A stretch of DNA of 64,000 nt. Origin: Pantoea sp. (GTDB lineage: Bacteria; Pseudomonadota; Gammaproteobacteria; Enterobacterales; Enterobacteriaceae). Of the stretch, positions 22,745 to 30,861 are shown piece by piece. The notes under the pieces were generated by a model. It saw nothing but the letters and a program-made list of their open reading frames with translations. It ran no database searches and was not told the DNA's origin. Each line of letters starts with the position of its first letter. The first letter of the stretch is position 1. A program made the translations under genes and the position numbers. The stretch covers positions 31,369 through 95,368 of the forward strand of contig NZ_JAPWKD010000021.1 in the NCBI RefSeq assembly GCF_028283705.1. The letters run 5' to 3'.

Positions 22745-22820
22745 TGGTGGGTCGTGCAGGATTCGAACCTGCGACCAATTGATTAAAAGTCAACTGCTCT
22801 ACCAACTGAGCTAACGACCC
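22745..22820 (-). tRNA. lysV: tRNA-Lys (TTT)
   Basis: 76 bases with encoded CCA. Acceptor GGGTCGT/ACGACCC, D-loop TAGCTCAGTTGGTAGAGC, anticodon loop CTTTTAA, TPsiC arm GGTTCGAATCC. Last tRNA of the cluster, as lysV in E. coli. Confidence 0.98.
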
Positions 22821-22824
22821 GAAG

Positions 22825-22900
22825 TGGTGGGTGATGACGGGCTCGAACCGCCGACCCCCTCCTTGTAAGGGAGATGCTCTACCAACTGAGCTAATCACCC
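22825..22900 (-). tRNA. valY: tRNA-Val (TAC), third copy
   Basis: 76 bases with CCA. Acceptor GGGTGAT/ATCACCC, anticodon loop CTTACAA, T-arm GGTTCGAGCCC. Only four bases separate it from tRNA-Lys. Assigned valY by position. Confidence 0.97.
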
Positions 22901-22941
22901 ACTTCGGTACTACTTAACAAGAGTGTCATCTGACTAAGATA

Positions 22942-23017
22942 TGGTGGGTGATGACGGGCTCGAACCGCCGACCCCCTCCTTGTAAGGGAGATGCTCTACC
23001 AACTGAGCTAATCACCC
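22942..23017 (-). tRNA. valX: tRNA-Val (TAC), second copy
   Basis: Identical in sequence to the copies at 22825 and 23056; separated from them by 41 and 38 bases. Confidence 0.97.
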
Positions 23018-23055
23018 ATATCTTATCTCTTGTTCACTGCGGGCCACCTTAAGAG

Positions 23056-23131
23056 TGGTGGGTGATGACGGGCTCGAACCGCCGACCCCCTCCTTGTAAG
23101 GGAGATGCTCTACCAACTGAGCTAATCACCC
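23056..23131 (-). tRNA. valU: tRNA-Val (TAC), first copy
   Basis: First gene of the tRNA operon, identical to the other two tRNA-Val genes, just downstream of a strong promoter. Confidence 0.97.
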
Positions 23132-23148
23132 CCGCTGTGTGGAGTCGC

Positions 23149-23176
23149 ATTATAGGGATCCTTCGAAGTGAGTCAA
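23149..23176 (-). promoter_or_regulatory. Sigma-70 promoter of the valUXY-lysV operon
   Basis: Reading leftwards: TTGACT (23176-23171), 16-base spacer, TATAAT (23154-23149), then a GC-rich discriminator GCGACTCC. Near-consensus stable-RNA promoter of the type under stringent control. Confidence 0.85.
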
Positions 23177-23404
23177 CGCTTTTTAAAACATAAATGTGCG
23201 TTCGCTTTAAAATTAAACATCCTGCAGGGCTTTTAGCCAATGTGCTGGTTTTATTAGCAGAAAACTGGCTCTCTCCGGCAGCACCCACCGCGACAATCAT
23301 TGAGGAATCACGGTCAGCTGCTAGAATATGCCCACTGTTTTTTCGCGTTAACCTGTTTTTTGTCATCCAGACAACGAACCTCCGCGCATTTAAGGCAATG
23401 CTGA

Positions 23405-24826
23405 ATGAAAATCAAAACTCGCTTCGCACCCAGCCCCACTGGCTATCTGCATGTGGGCGGTGCTCGTACTGCTCTTTACTCCTGGCTTTATGCTCGTCAT
23501 AACAAGGGCGAATTTGTTCTGCGTATCGAAGATACCGATCTGGAGCGATCCACACCGGAAGCCATCGAAGCCATTATGGATGGCATGAACTGGCTGAGCC
23601 TCGACTGGAACGAAGGTCCTTACTACCAGACCAAACGCTTTGATCGCTACAACGCGGTGATCGATGAGATGCTGGTGGCTGGCACTGCTTATAAATGTTA
23701 CTGCTCCAAAGAGCGCCTGGAAGCGTTGCGTGAAGAACAGATGGCGAAGGGTGAAAAGCCGCGTTACGACGGCCGTTGCCGCGACAGCCATGAACATCAT
23801 GCTGCTGACGAACCTTGTGTGGTGCGTTTCCGCAACCCGCAGGATGGCTCTGTCATTTTTGATGATCAGATTCGTGGACCGATTGAGTTCAGCAACCAGG
23901 AGCTGGATGACCTGATCATTCGTCGTACCGATGGTTCGCCGACCTATAACTTCTGTGTGGTGGTGGACGACTGGGATATGGGTATCACCCACGTTATCCG
24001 AGGCGAAGACCATATCAACAACACGCCGCGTCAGATCAACATCCTGAAAGCGATTGGTGCTGAAGTTCCTGTGTACGCGCACGTATCAATGATCCTCGGT
24101 GATGACGGTAAAAAGCTGTCCAAACGTCATGGCGCGGTAGGGGTGATGCAGTATCGTGATGATGGCTACCTGCCGGAAGCGCTGCTCAACTATCTGGTGC
24201 GTCTGGGCTGGTCACATGGCGATCAGGAAATCTTCAGCGTGGCGGAAATGACCGAACTGTTTACCCTCGATGCGGTGAGCAAATCGGCCAGTGCCTTCAA
24301 TACTGAAAAATTGCAGTGGCTGAACCATCACTACATTAATACCCTGCCGCCGGAATATGTGGCGACGCATCTGCAATGGCATATTGAACAGCAGAACATC
24401 GATACCCGTACCGGTCCGGAACTGGCGAAACTGGTTACCCTGCTGGGCGAGCGTTGTAAGACTCTGGTAGAGATTGCGGCATCCTGCCGTTACTTCTATG
24501 AAGAGTTCGATGCCTTTGATGCCGACGCCGCGAAGAAACACCTGCGTCCGGTTGCGCGTCAGCCGCTGGAAGTGGTACGTGACAAACTGGCTGCCATCAG
24601 CGACAACGACTGGACCGCAGAGAATGTGCATCACGCCATTCAGGGCGCAGCAGACGAACTGGAGCTGGGGATGGGCAAAGTCGGTATGCCGTTGCGCGTT
24701 GCCGTGACCGGTGCGGGTCAGTCTCCGGCGCTGGATGTGACTGTCCAGGCTATTGGCCGCAGCCGCAGCGTGGCACGTATCGAAAAAGCGCTGGCCTTTA
24801 TTGCCGAGCGCGAGGCCCAGGCATAA
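23405..24826 (+). CDS. gltX: Glutamyl-tRNA synthetase
   Basis: Class I synthetase charging tRNA-Glu, 473 residues (471 in E. coli). The HIGH-type motif is in [17 protein letters not shown] at the N-terminus, and the KMSKS equivalent is [18 protein letters not shown]. The zinc-binding segment includes [13 protein letters not shown]. The C-terminal anticodon-binding helical domain is intact. Divergent from the val/lys tRNA operon, as in E. coli; ends at a strong terminator. Confidence 0.97.
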   Translation: MKIKTRFAPSPTGYLHVGGARTALYSWLYARHNKGEFVLRIEDTDLERSTPEAIEAIMDGMNWLSLDWNEGPYYQTKRFDRYNAVIDEMLVAGTAYKCYCSKERLEALREEQMAKGEKPRYDGRCRDSHEHHAADEPCVVRFRNPQDGSVIFDDQIRGPIEFSNQELDDLIIRRTDGSPTYNFCVVVDDWDMGITHVIRGEDHINNTPRQINILKAIGAEVPVYAHVSMILGDDGKKLSKRHGAVGVMQYRDDGYLPEALLNYLVRLGWSHGDQEIFSVAEMTELFTLDAVSKSASAFNTEKLQWLNHHYINTLPPEYVATHLQWHIEQQNIDTRTGPELAKLVTLLGERCKTLVEIAASCRYFYEEFDAFDADAAKKHLRPVARQPLEVVRDKLAAISDNDWTAENVHHAIQGAADELELGMGKVGMPLRVAVTGAGQSPALDVTVQAIGRSRSVARIEKALAFIAEREAQA

Positions 24827-24853
24827 TGTTCTGCGTTAACCTCTGACAGGCAT

Positions 24854-24889
24854 AAAAAAAGCCGGAAGCATCTGCTCCCGGCTTTTTTA
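24854..24889. terminator. gltX terminator, bidirectional
   Basis: A-tract, GCCGGaAGCA-tc-TGCTcCCGGC stem and TTTTTT. It overlaps the stop codon of the convergent YfeC-like gene. Confidence 0.9.
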
Positions 24890-25240
24890 TTTTTCCTGAA
24901 TTCCCAGCCGTTGTAACACGCCTCGAATCCCTTCCCGTAGCAGAAGCGCCACCAGTTGTTCCTGTTCGGCTGCTGTCATTTGCTGGACAGAATTTATTAA
25001 TAACGCAGGTAACGTATTTTGCTGTGCACCGTAATGAGCTGCCGGTTCGTTCGCATGGCGGGTGGATTGGATAAAGCTTTTCACGCGTTCATCGATATGG
25101 ATCAATCGTGCCTTACCGCCCTGTACACCGGGCTTGGGCGTGGTTGTCCAGTTTTCGCGTTTAATCCATTTGTTAACAGTCTGCCGACTGTAGCCCGTTT
25201 CCAGCGCGAGTTCTTCGGGTGTTAGCCATTCCTTTTTCAC
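24887..25240 (-). CDS. yfeC: YfeC/YfeD-type putative DNA-binding protein (DUF1323)
   Basis: 117 residues. The N-terminal HTH reads WLTPEELALETGYSRQTVNK then WIKRENWTTTPKPGVQGGKA, matching the E. coli YfeC/YfeD paralogues that sit next to gltX. The C-terminal part (about 80-117) is helical (TAAEQEQLVALLLREGIRGV). E. coli carries two copies here, this window one, so the choice of yfeC over yfeD is arbitrary. Its target genes are unknown. Confidence 0.75.
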   Translation of the reverse strand: MKKEWLTPEELALETGYSRQTVNKWIKRENWTTTPKPGVQGGKARLIHIDERVKSFIQSTRHANEPAAHYGAQQNTLPALLINSVQQMTAAEQEQLVALLLREGIRGVLQRLGIQEK

Positions 25241-25351
25241 GACGCTTTCCCTGTTAAATACATTAGCTCTACATATTACAACAAAACGTTACAGGAAAAA
25301 GTAACCACGAAGGAAAATGCCTCCTGCCATCCGGCAAAAGGCATAAATCGA

Positions 25352-26140
25352 TTAAGAGGCTTCGGTTGCTGCCGCTTGTGCGGGACGGAAGGCGATGAAG
25401 TAGGTCAGGCCGACAAAAATCGCACCGCCAACCCCGTTGCCCAGGAACACCGCAACGAAATTCGGCAGGTATTCAGCCCAGCTAAGCTGTCCGGCAAAAA
25501 TCGCGGCAGGCACGATAAACATGTTTGCCACCACGTGCTGAAAGCCAATCGCGACGAATGCCATCACCGGGAACCACATGCCGAAAATTTTTCCCACCAC
25601 ATCTTTACTGGCGAAGGCCAGCCAGACGGCAAGACACACCAGCCAGTTACAACCGATGCCAGAGATAAAGGCATGCAGGAAGTCGGCATTCACTTTGGCC
25701 GTAGCAATCGCGACGGTTTTCTTCAGGTAGTCGCCTTCTGTCATGCCGAGCATATGACCAAAGAACCAGGCGACAGCGATACTGCCGAGAAAGTTAGCAA
25801 TGGTGACCCAGAACCAGTTACGCAGCACGCTAAAGCCACTAACGCGACGTGCGAACCAGGCAATCGGCATGGTCATCATATTACCGGTCAGCAGCTCACC
25901 ACCGGCCAGCACGGTCAGAATCAGCCCGACGGGGAACACTGCCGCACCGAGAAATCCGCCAAAGGAACCCCAGTCGGCAGGGAGTTGGTTAATCACATGG
26001 AGATCGAGCAGAAAGCCGGTTGCAATAAATGCACCCGCCATAAAGCCGAGAATCAATAAAGTTGAAACGGATGCCTGGCTTTTTACCACGCCAGACTGAA
26101 TCGCCAGCTGGGCGATCTCTTTTGGTGTATGCAGCGACAT
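25352..26140 (-). CDS. Formate/nitrite transporter (FNT) family channel
   Basis: 262 residues with six membrane segments, the FocA/NirC pentameric fold. Seen: GFMAGAFIATGFLL, AAVFPVGLILTVLAGGELLT followed by GNMMTMP, FISGIGCNWLVCLAVWLA and MAFVAIGFQHVVANMFIVP, whose histidine corresponds to the conserved central pore histidine of FocA. No pflB or nir genes lie next to it, so formate versus nitrite or another small anion cannot be decided. It appears monocistronic. Confidence 0.85.
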   Translation of the reverse strand: MSLHTPKEIAQLAIQSGVVKSQASVSTLLILGFMAGAFIATGFLLDLHVINQLPADWGSFGGFLGAAVFPVGLILTVLAGGELLTGNMMTMPIAWFARRVSGFSVLRNWFWVTIANFLGSIAVAWFFGHMLGMTEGDYLKKTVAIATAKVNADFLHAFISGIGCNWLVCLAVWLAFASKDVVGKIFGMWFPVMAFVAIGFQHVVANMFIVPAAIFAGQLSWAEYLPNFVAVFLGNGVGGAIFVGLTYFIAFRPAQAAATEAS

Positions 26141-26412
26141 AAACTCACTTTTCTTTTATTGGCAAAGGGAAGGTGCTAACCGGCAAAAGGTTAAACCCTG
26201 GTCGGTGACCGGTTAATTAGCGTGCTAAGTTTACACTCCCTTTTAACGAAAACAAGATTTCTCCTAACATGATTAACGCATGGTTAACCTTGTGGGTTAT
26301 GAACGGGGGAAGGGGGATATCTGGCAAAAGCCCGGCGATGATGAAAAAAAAGCCAGCGCGGCGCGGGTTTGCCGCCTTTTTCAGCGATTGAACACAGAAC
26401 CGAAATTTGACG

Positions 26413-26441
26413 TTGACACCCAGGAATGGGTTTCATATTAT
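26413..26441 (+). promoter_or_regulatory. Sigma-70 promoter of the tRNA-Ala pair
   Basis: TTGACA (26413-26418), exactly 17 bases, TATTAT (26436-26441), followed by a GC-rich discriminator GCCGTCCGTCGAGG typical of stringently controlled stable-RNA promoters. The rest of the 338-bp gap 26141-26478 shows no gene; small frames across it are not convincing. Confidence 0.88.
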
Positions 26442-26478
26442 GCCGTCCGTCGAGGTGACTCGGCGGTTTTTTCGGTGC

Positions 26479-26554
<76 letters not shown>

Positions 26555-26599
26555 AACTTCTTCCCAGGGGTTTGGCATTGAAAAAACGATTCCAGATGT

Positions 26600-26675
<76 letters not shown>

Positions 26676-26870
26676 TTCATCCTGATTCATTGCAATCAAT
26701 TCGTTATAAAACTACCCAATCTTCCAAACATCGAAATGACGTTATCTGGTTTTGTCATTCCTGCGAGCCTTATAGCTGCGTAACGGTTTCCCATTGCTGT
26801 TTTTTTAATCTGGACACCTTCCGGACAGGATTTTATGATAAGAAATCTTTAATGAAATGGAGTTTCAGGA

Positions 26871-27276
26871 ATGGATACCACGGAACAGCTGGATGGGACG
26901 TATTTTTATAAAGGATTAACCAATCTCTCTGCCGGAGAATTATTCTTTTTCGTCTTTCTGGAAGAGGCTCAAAAGCAACCTGGGACAACCAACGCAAAGT
27001 ACCAGAGGTAAGCCAGCAGGCGCGACGCCAGGAACATCCATTCTCAGTGAAAACCTTCGACGCTGGTTAAAGTATCGTGTTAACCGCTGGCCTACCTTAA
27101 CCAACGAAAGTATCCGCAATTTACGCTTTAGTTATGTCACTAATTTGGGCGCTTTCGCTGGCCGCTGGATACCCATTCTCAGTATTGCCTTTGTGATGAA
27201 TGACGTTGCATGGATAGGGTTTAACTCTCTTAACACCTACAACCGAATTGCCAGAGAGGAGGATCGTATATGGTAA
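26871..27276 (+). pseudogene. STM2901-family gene, internally deleted and frameshifted
   Basis: The frame opens at 26871 with DTTEQLDGTYFYKGLTNLSA and GELFFFVFLEEAQKQ, the N-terminus of STM2901-family proteins, then stops at about 27010. From about 27001 a different frame resumes with the later family motifs: TRGKPAGATPGTSIL, then PTLTNESIRNLRFSY, TNLGAFAGRW, and the end TYNRIAREEDRIW at 27276. The segment between LEEAQ and TRGK is missing, so both a deletion and a frame change occurred. Family assignment is from memory of the NCBI family; partner is the DUF1493 gene. Confidence 0.7.
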
Positions 27277-27617
27277 CGGATATCGAAAACGCGGTTACCG
27301 AATGGTATGAAACGAGCTACAACGTTAAGCCTCTCTTCGCAAAATCGGCACCCGTATTAACGCCAGAAACGAGTCTGAACACAGGTAAATATCCCTGGGC
27401 GAGAGAGACAGGTGACGAAATCATGAAAGACTACTTTCAGCACTTCAATGTTGACAGTAATGACTTCAACTTCCTTTCATACTGGCCCTATGAAAAAGGC
27501 ATACTGCCTAACTTTATTCGTCCAAAATCGCAAAAAATTTCTCAAGCTGACCCTAAACCGCTGACGATCCAGATGTTGATTGATTCCGCCAAAGCCGGGC
27601 GTTGGCTGTTTGATTAA
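27270..27617 (+). CDS. DUF1493 family protein
   Basis: 115 residues. Its ATG overlaps the end of the preceding pseudogene (ATGGTAA), so it was built for coupled translation with the STM2901-type partner. Seen: an acyl-carrier-like length and helical pattern, LTPETSLNT, and the C-terminal DPKPLTIQMLIDSAKAGRWL typical of DUF1493. No catalytic serine context of an acyl carrier is obvious. Function unknown; with its partner broken it may be an orphan. Confidence 0.75.
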   Translation: MVTDIENAVTEWYETSYNVKPLFAKSAPVLTPETSLNTGKYPWARETGDEIMKDYFQHFNVDSNDFNFLSYWPYEKGILPNFIRPKSQKISQADPKPLTIQMLIDSAKAGRWLFD

Positions 27618-27634
27618 TCAAAATCCTGCATAAC

Positions 27635-27659
27635 CGTAGCGGCGCGATTTATCGCGCAA
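27635..27659 (-). repeat. REP-like palindromic intergenic element, copy 2
   Basis: Exact inverted copy of the 25-base element at 9351-9375, in the 76-bp gap between convergent DUF1493 and rhodanese genes. Confidence 0.6.
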
Positions 27660-27693
27660 TGCCGAAAAATCCCGCCGCTACCCTTGCACAACG

Positions 27694-29301
27694 CTAGCCT
27701 TGTGCGACCGGTTTCAGTACGCGGAACCCATGCGTCCCATCGCGATCCAACTGTGCCACCAGGCCATATTCCCAATCAAGATACGCCTGCATCACCTCGG
27801 GTGCGATATCGGTGCCTTCATACGGGCGGCGATAACGGTCTATCGCCGGTGACAGCAACAGTTGTGTTCCCTGCTCAGTCGGCAGACCCGCTGCGCGCCA
27901 GGCGGCGTTCCCGCCCGCCAGGACATAGACCGGCTTCCCGGTCAGTTCAGCGACCTGTTCAACGGTATACCCCGCCAGCAAGCTGCTACCGCAGGTCAGC
28001 ACATAACGCCGCGCCTCGGGAAGCAACGCTTTTCCCTGTTGTTGCAGAGTTGATCGCAGCAGCCAGGCGGCACCGGGGATATGACTGTTGAGATGATTGG
28101 TGCGCGTAGTGAAATCCAGCACCTGAGTTTGCCCCTCATCCAGCCAGCTGGCGAGTAGCTCTGGTGAAACAAACTCGGGATGGGCGACGGGGGGGAGCTG
28201 CGGCTGCCATGGCCCGCTAGCGCTGAAGTCACTGGGTTGTAATCCATCCAGCACCGCGACCTGCCAGCCAAGTTGAACCAGCCAGGATGCCGCCATATTG
28301 GCGCGGACGTTGTCATCATCGATCAGCACAATCCGCGCACCACGAACGCTGGCGTAATGATCGGTCTCCTGCACCAGTTGTCCGCCGGGGACATGGCGGC
28401 TGCCTGGCAGATGGCCTGCTGCATACTCCTGCGCATCACGGACATCGAACAGATAGGTGGTGCGGTTTTCCTGCTGAAGACCCGCCAGGGCAGAGAGGTG
28501 AATACGCTCCACGCCTGCCTGGTCAGCCAACTGACGCGCTTGAGCTGCGGCCTGTCGCTGGACGGTTTCGCTGGTGGTTTCGTAACGGCGTGTCTGTCCT
28601 GTCTCGAGCGGATGCCCGGCCAACGTCCAGCCGATAGTGCCGTTGCGCAGTGCATAAACCGGGTTACGGATACCGGCATTCACCAGCGATTGCGTGCCGA
28701 TAATGCTGCGGGTACGGCCCGCACAGTTCACGATCACCGTGGTATTCGGTGAAGGGGCCAGGTCGCGTACCCGCAGCACCAGTTCACCGCCCGGTACGCT
28801 GGTCGCACCAGGAATACTCATGGTCTGGTATTCATCAAAACGACGCGCATCCAGCACTACCACATTGTTGCCGCTTGCCAGCAACGCATGTACCTCATCA
28901 GCCGCCAGCGACGGTGTCTGGTTATGATGTTCCACCAGTTCACCAAAGGCTTTGCTGGGGGAATTAACGTCAATAAACAGCTCACCACCCGCATCCTGCC
29001 AGCCCTGCAAATCGCCAGCCAGCAGCGCGACGTTGTGATAACCCAGCGCGGATATACGTTCCGCCGCTGTTTGTGCCAGACCTTCGCCATTATCGTACAA
29101 GGTGATGGCTGTCTCACGCCGGGGGATACGATCCAGCCACTCCAGCTCCAGTTTGGACAAGGGAATGTTCACCGCAAACAACGGATGACCAGTGGCATAC
29201 AACGCTTCATCGCGTACATCCACCAGAGCCACTTCCTGCTGCTGGCGCAGCGCTGCAATAATGTCGGCCACCTGGCGCAACGGGAAAACCGGTTTAGTCA
29301 T
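27694..29301 (-). CDS. Four-domain rhodanese-like sulfurtransferase
   Basis: 535 residues from the ATG at 29301 (MTKPVFPLRQ). Four tandem rhodanese domains at about 10-110, 130-230, 268-360 and 378-475. Domains 2 and 4 keep an active-site cysteine (Cys193 in VNCAGRTRS, Cys437 in LTCGSSLLAG); domains 1 and 3 have aspartate-rich loops instead (LYDNGEG at 68-74, LIDDDN at 326-331). The order inactive-active-inactive-active looks like two classical rhodaneses fused. No signal peptide. It overlaps the upstream cysteine dioxygenase gene by eight bases and ends the operon. Persulfide or sulfane-sulfur transfer is inferred. Confidence 0.9.
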   Translation of the reverse strand: MTKPVFPLRQVADIIAALRQQQEVALVDVRDEALYATGHPLFAVNIPLSKLELEWLDRIPRRETAITLYDNGEGLAQTAAERISALGYHNVALLAGDLQGWQDAGGELFIDVNSPSKAFGELVEHHNQTPSLAADEVHALLASGNNVVVLDARRFDEYQTMSIPGATSVPGGELVLRVRDLAPSPNTTVIVNCAGRTRSIIGTQSLVNAGIRNPVYALRNGTIGWTLAGHPLETGQTRRYETTSETVQRQAAAQARQLADQAGVERIHLSALAGLQQENRTTYLFDVRDAQEYAAGHLPGSRHVPGGQLVQETDHYASVRGARIVLIDDDNVRANMAASWLVQLGWQVAVLDGLQPSDFSASGPWQPQLPPVAHPEFVSPELLASWLDEGQTQVLDFTTRTNHLNSHIPGAAWLLRSTLQQQGKALLPEARRYVLTCGSSLLAGYTVEQVAELTGKPVYVLAGGNAAWRAAGLPTEQGTQLLLSPAIDRYRRPYEGTDIAPEVMQAYLDWEYGLVAQLDRDGTHGFRVLKPVAQG

Positions 29302-29884
29302 GTGAAAGATCCCAGATGTTTGGTAAATAACGGTTGCTGTAACCGGAGATAAACACATTTTCGCTGCCATCCTCGCGATACACCGCGCGCTTCACTGCGC
29401 CAATATTCGCGCCATAAACGTGGATGCTGATGGACACGCGGTCATCAAAGGCATTGCTGACGCGATGGATATCACCCACGGTGGGTGACACCGCCTCCAC
29501 GCTGCCGGGTTCAAGCCGCACTGGCGGGCCTTCCGGTTGCAACCCCTGCGGTCCTGCTTGCCATGACTGGGAAATTTCGGCACCGCGCAGCATGCCAATC
29601 AAACCCCAGACGCGATGGTCGTGAATCGGAGTTTGCTGGCCCGGCCCCCAGACAAAGCTCACGACCGAGAAGCGTTGCTGTGCATCGGCGTAGAGTAAAT
29701 ATTGTTGATAATGCTGCGCATGTGGTTGGGAGAAGGCTTCATCCAGCCAGTCATCATGACGAATTAACTCGCTCAGCCAGTTGCTGCCGCGTTGTAAAAT
29801 GGTTTGTTCATCGGGCTGGCTATCGAGCAATTGCGCCAGATTACCGACAAAGGTTCGCAAACGCTGATGCTGAAGCTCACTCAC
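29294..29884 (-). CDS. Cysteine dioxygenase-family thiol dioxygenase (cupin)
   Basis: 196 residues of the type I cysteine dioxygenase family, which oxidises cysteine to cysteine sulfinate (or 3-mercaptopropionate in sister enzymes) with non-heme Fe(II). The metal ligands fit His88, His90 (TPIHDHRVWGLIGMLRG) and His140 (VGDIHRVSN); SISIHVYGANIG supplies the SxxxH-x-Y segment near the active site. Which thiol it prefers cannot be read from the sequence. Overlaps the binding-protein gene by four bases upstream (ATGA) and the rhodanese gene downstream. Confidence 0.88.
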   Translation of the reverse strand: MSELQHQRLRTFVGNLAQLLDSQPDEQTILQRGSNWLSELIRHDDWLDEAFSQPHAQHYQQYLLYADAQQRFSVVSFVWGPGQQTPIHDHRVWGLIGMLRGAEISQSWQAGPQGLQPEGPPVRLEPGSVEAVSPTVGDIHRVSNAFDDRVSISIHVYGANIGAVKRAVYREDGSENVFISGYSNRYLPNIWDLSHD

Positions 29885-30861
29885 GATTTATCCCCCTGGG
29901 CACTTTTCGCCACCTGGTTAGCTCCCGCCGCGAGGCTGAAATCAAAGGCTTTGCTGACATCGACCTGTTTTGGCAGCACCTGGTAGCGGTGGAAGAAATC
30001 CGCTGATTTTTGCAGGGTGCCGATCAGGCTGGCGTCAAACACCAAAGGACGGATGCGCGCATCCGCAATCCAGCTGGCAGTGATGTTCGTCGGCATGTTG
30101 AGGGTTTTACCCAGCACGCGGGCGAACTCTTCGGGATGCTGCTGCGCCCATACCTGGGCTTTAGCTAAACGCACCAGCAAATCGGCAATGGCTTTGCGCT
30201 TTCCCGGATTGCTCAGCGCTTCATCGCGCGCCAGCGCGTAAGAGTAGCCAGACATAATCCCCTTACCGCCCCCCTGCGGTACACGCAGCGTGCCATCCAC
30301 GGCAGTGGAGGTGGCAATGTACGGTTCCCACGGAGCCCAGGCGGCAACCGCGCCGGAAGTTAACGCGGCACGGCCATCAACCGGGCCGAGAAAACGCAGC
30401 GTGACATCGTCAGGTTTCAGGCCGGCGCGTTCCAGCAGGCCAAGGATCAGATAGTGGCCCCATCCGCCGCGGTTCACCGCAATTTGTTTGCCTTTCAGAT
30501 CTTGCAGACTGTGCACCCCGGCATTGGGACGGGTGAGCAGGGCAATGCTATCGGGATTGTTTTGCCACGCCCCCACGGCTTTAACCGGCGCACCGGCGGC
30601 ATAGACAAACAGGAACGGCAGATCGCCGGTGAAACCGACATCCAGTGCGCCTGCGTTCAGGGCCTCCTGCACTGGCGCACCGGAATCGAACGCCGTCAGT
30701 TTGAGATCGTATGGCAGGTTGTTGAGTTCACCAGAGGCTTTCAGCGCGGCAAAGCGGTCACCTTTGACATCTCCCAGCCGCAGGGTGACTTTTTCAGCCG
30801 CAAACAGCGGGTTGAGCGATAACGCCAGAGTCAGACCAACAAATAAAGCAGCCAGGCGCAT
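29881..30861 (-). CDS. Sulfonate-type ABC substrate-binding protein (SsuA-like)
   Basis: 326 residues with a Sec signal peptide (LAALFVGLTLALSLNPLFA, cleavage before AEKVTLRLG). The fold is that of aliphatic sulfonate/taurine binding proteins: GDVKGDRFAALKASGELN, LNAGALDVGFTGDLPFLFVY, AVNRGGWGHYLILGLLERAG and AAWAPWEPYIATSTAVDG. Ligand inferred to be an organosulfonate from the neighbouring monooxygenase. No permease or ATPase gene is adjacent, so it must share a membrane complex encoded elsewhere. It overlaps the monooxygenase stop by one base (TGATG). Confidence 0.88.
   Translation of the reverse strand: MRLAALFVGLTLALSLNPLFAAEKVTLRLGDVKGDRFAALKASGELNNLPYDLKLTAFDSGAPVQEALNAGALDVGFTGDLPFLFVYAAGAPVKAVGAWQNNPDSIALLTRPNAGVHSLQDLKGKQIAVNRGGWGHYLILGLLERAGLKPDDVTLRFLGPVDGRAALTSGAVAAWAPWEPYIATSTAVDGTLRVPQGGGKGIMSGYSYALARDEALSNPGKRKAIADLLVRLAKAQVWAQQHPEEFARVLGKTLNMPTNITASWIADARIRPLVFDASLIGTLQKSADFFHRYQVLPKQVDVSKAFDFSLAAGANQVAKSAQGDKS

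Larger units (their letters stand above)
22539..22762 (-). repeat. rtT-like repeat carrying the 3' end of tRNA-Lys
   Basis: A 56-base segment at 22707-22762 recurs identically at 22539-22594, a period of 168. Each copy holds an intrinsic terminator plus the last 18 bases of the tRNA-Lys gene including CCA; the right copy is part of the intact tRNA. The 112 bases between are highly structured: GAACCTGC-A-GCAGGTTC (22672-22688), TGAATCGC-TCCCG-GCGATTCA (22648-22668) and GATGCtgacGCATC (22630-22643). This mirrors the E. coli tyrT rtT repeats (about 178 bp, each with the 3' 19 bases of tRNA-Tyr). The analogy is mine; homology is untested. Confidence 0.8.

Noticed and set aside
22689..23366. Open frames across the tRNA cluster on the minus strand
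   Set aside because: They read through tRNA-Lys and tRNA-Val genes; similarity between them reflects the repeated tRNA sequence, not protein genes.
27684..28091. Plus-strand frame of 135 codons opposite the rhodanese gene
   Set aside because: Composition is that of an antisense shadow of a GC-rich gene; the minus-strand frame has clear domains.
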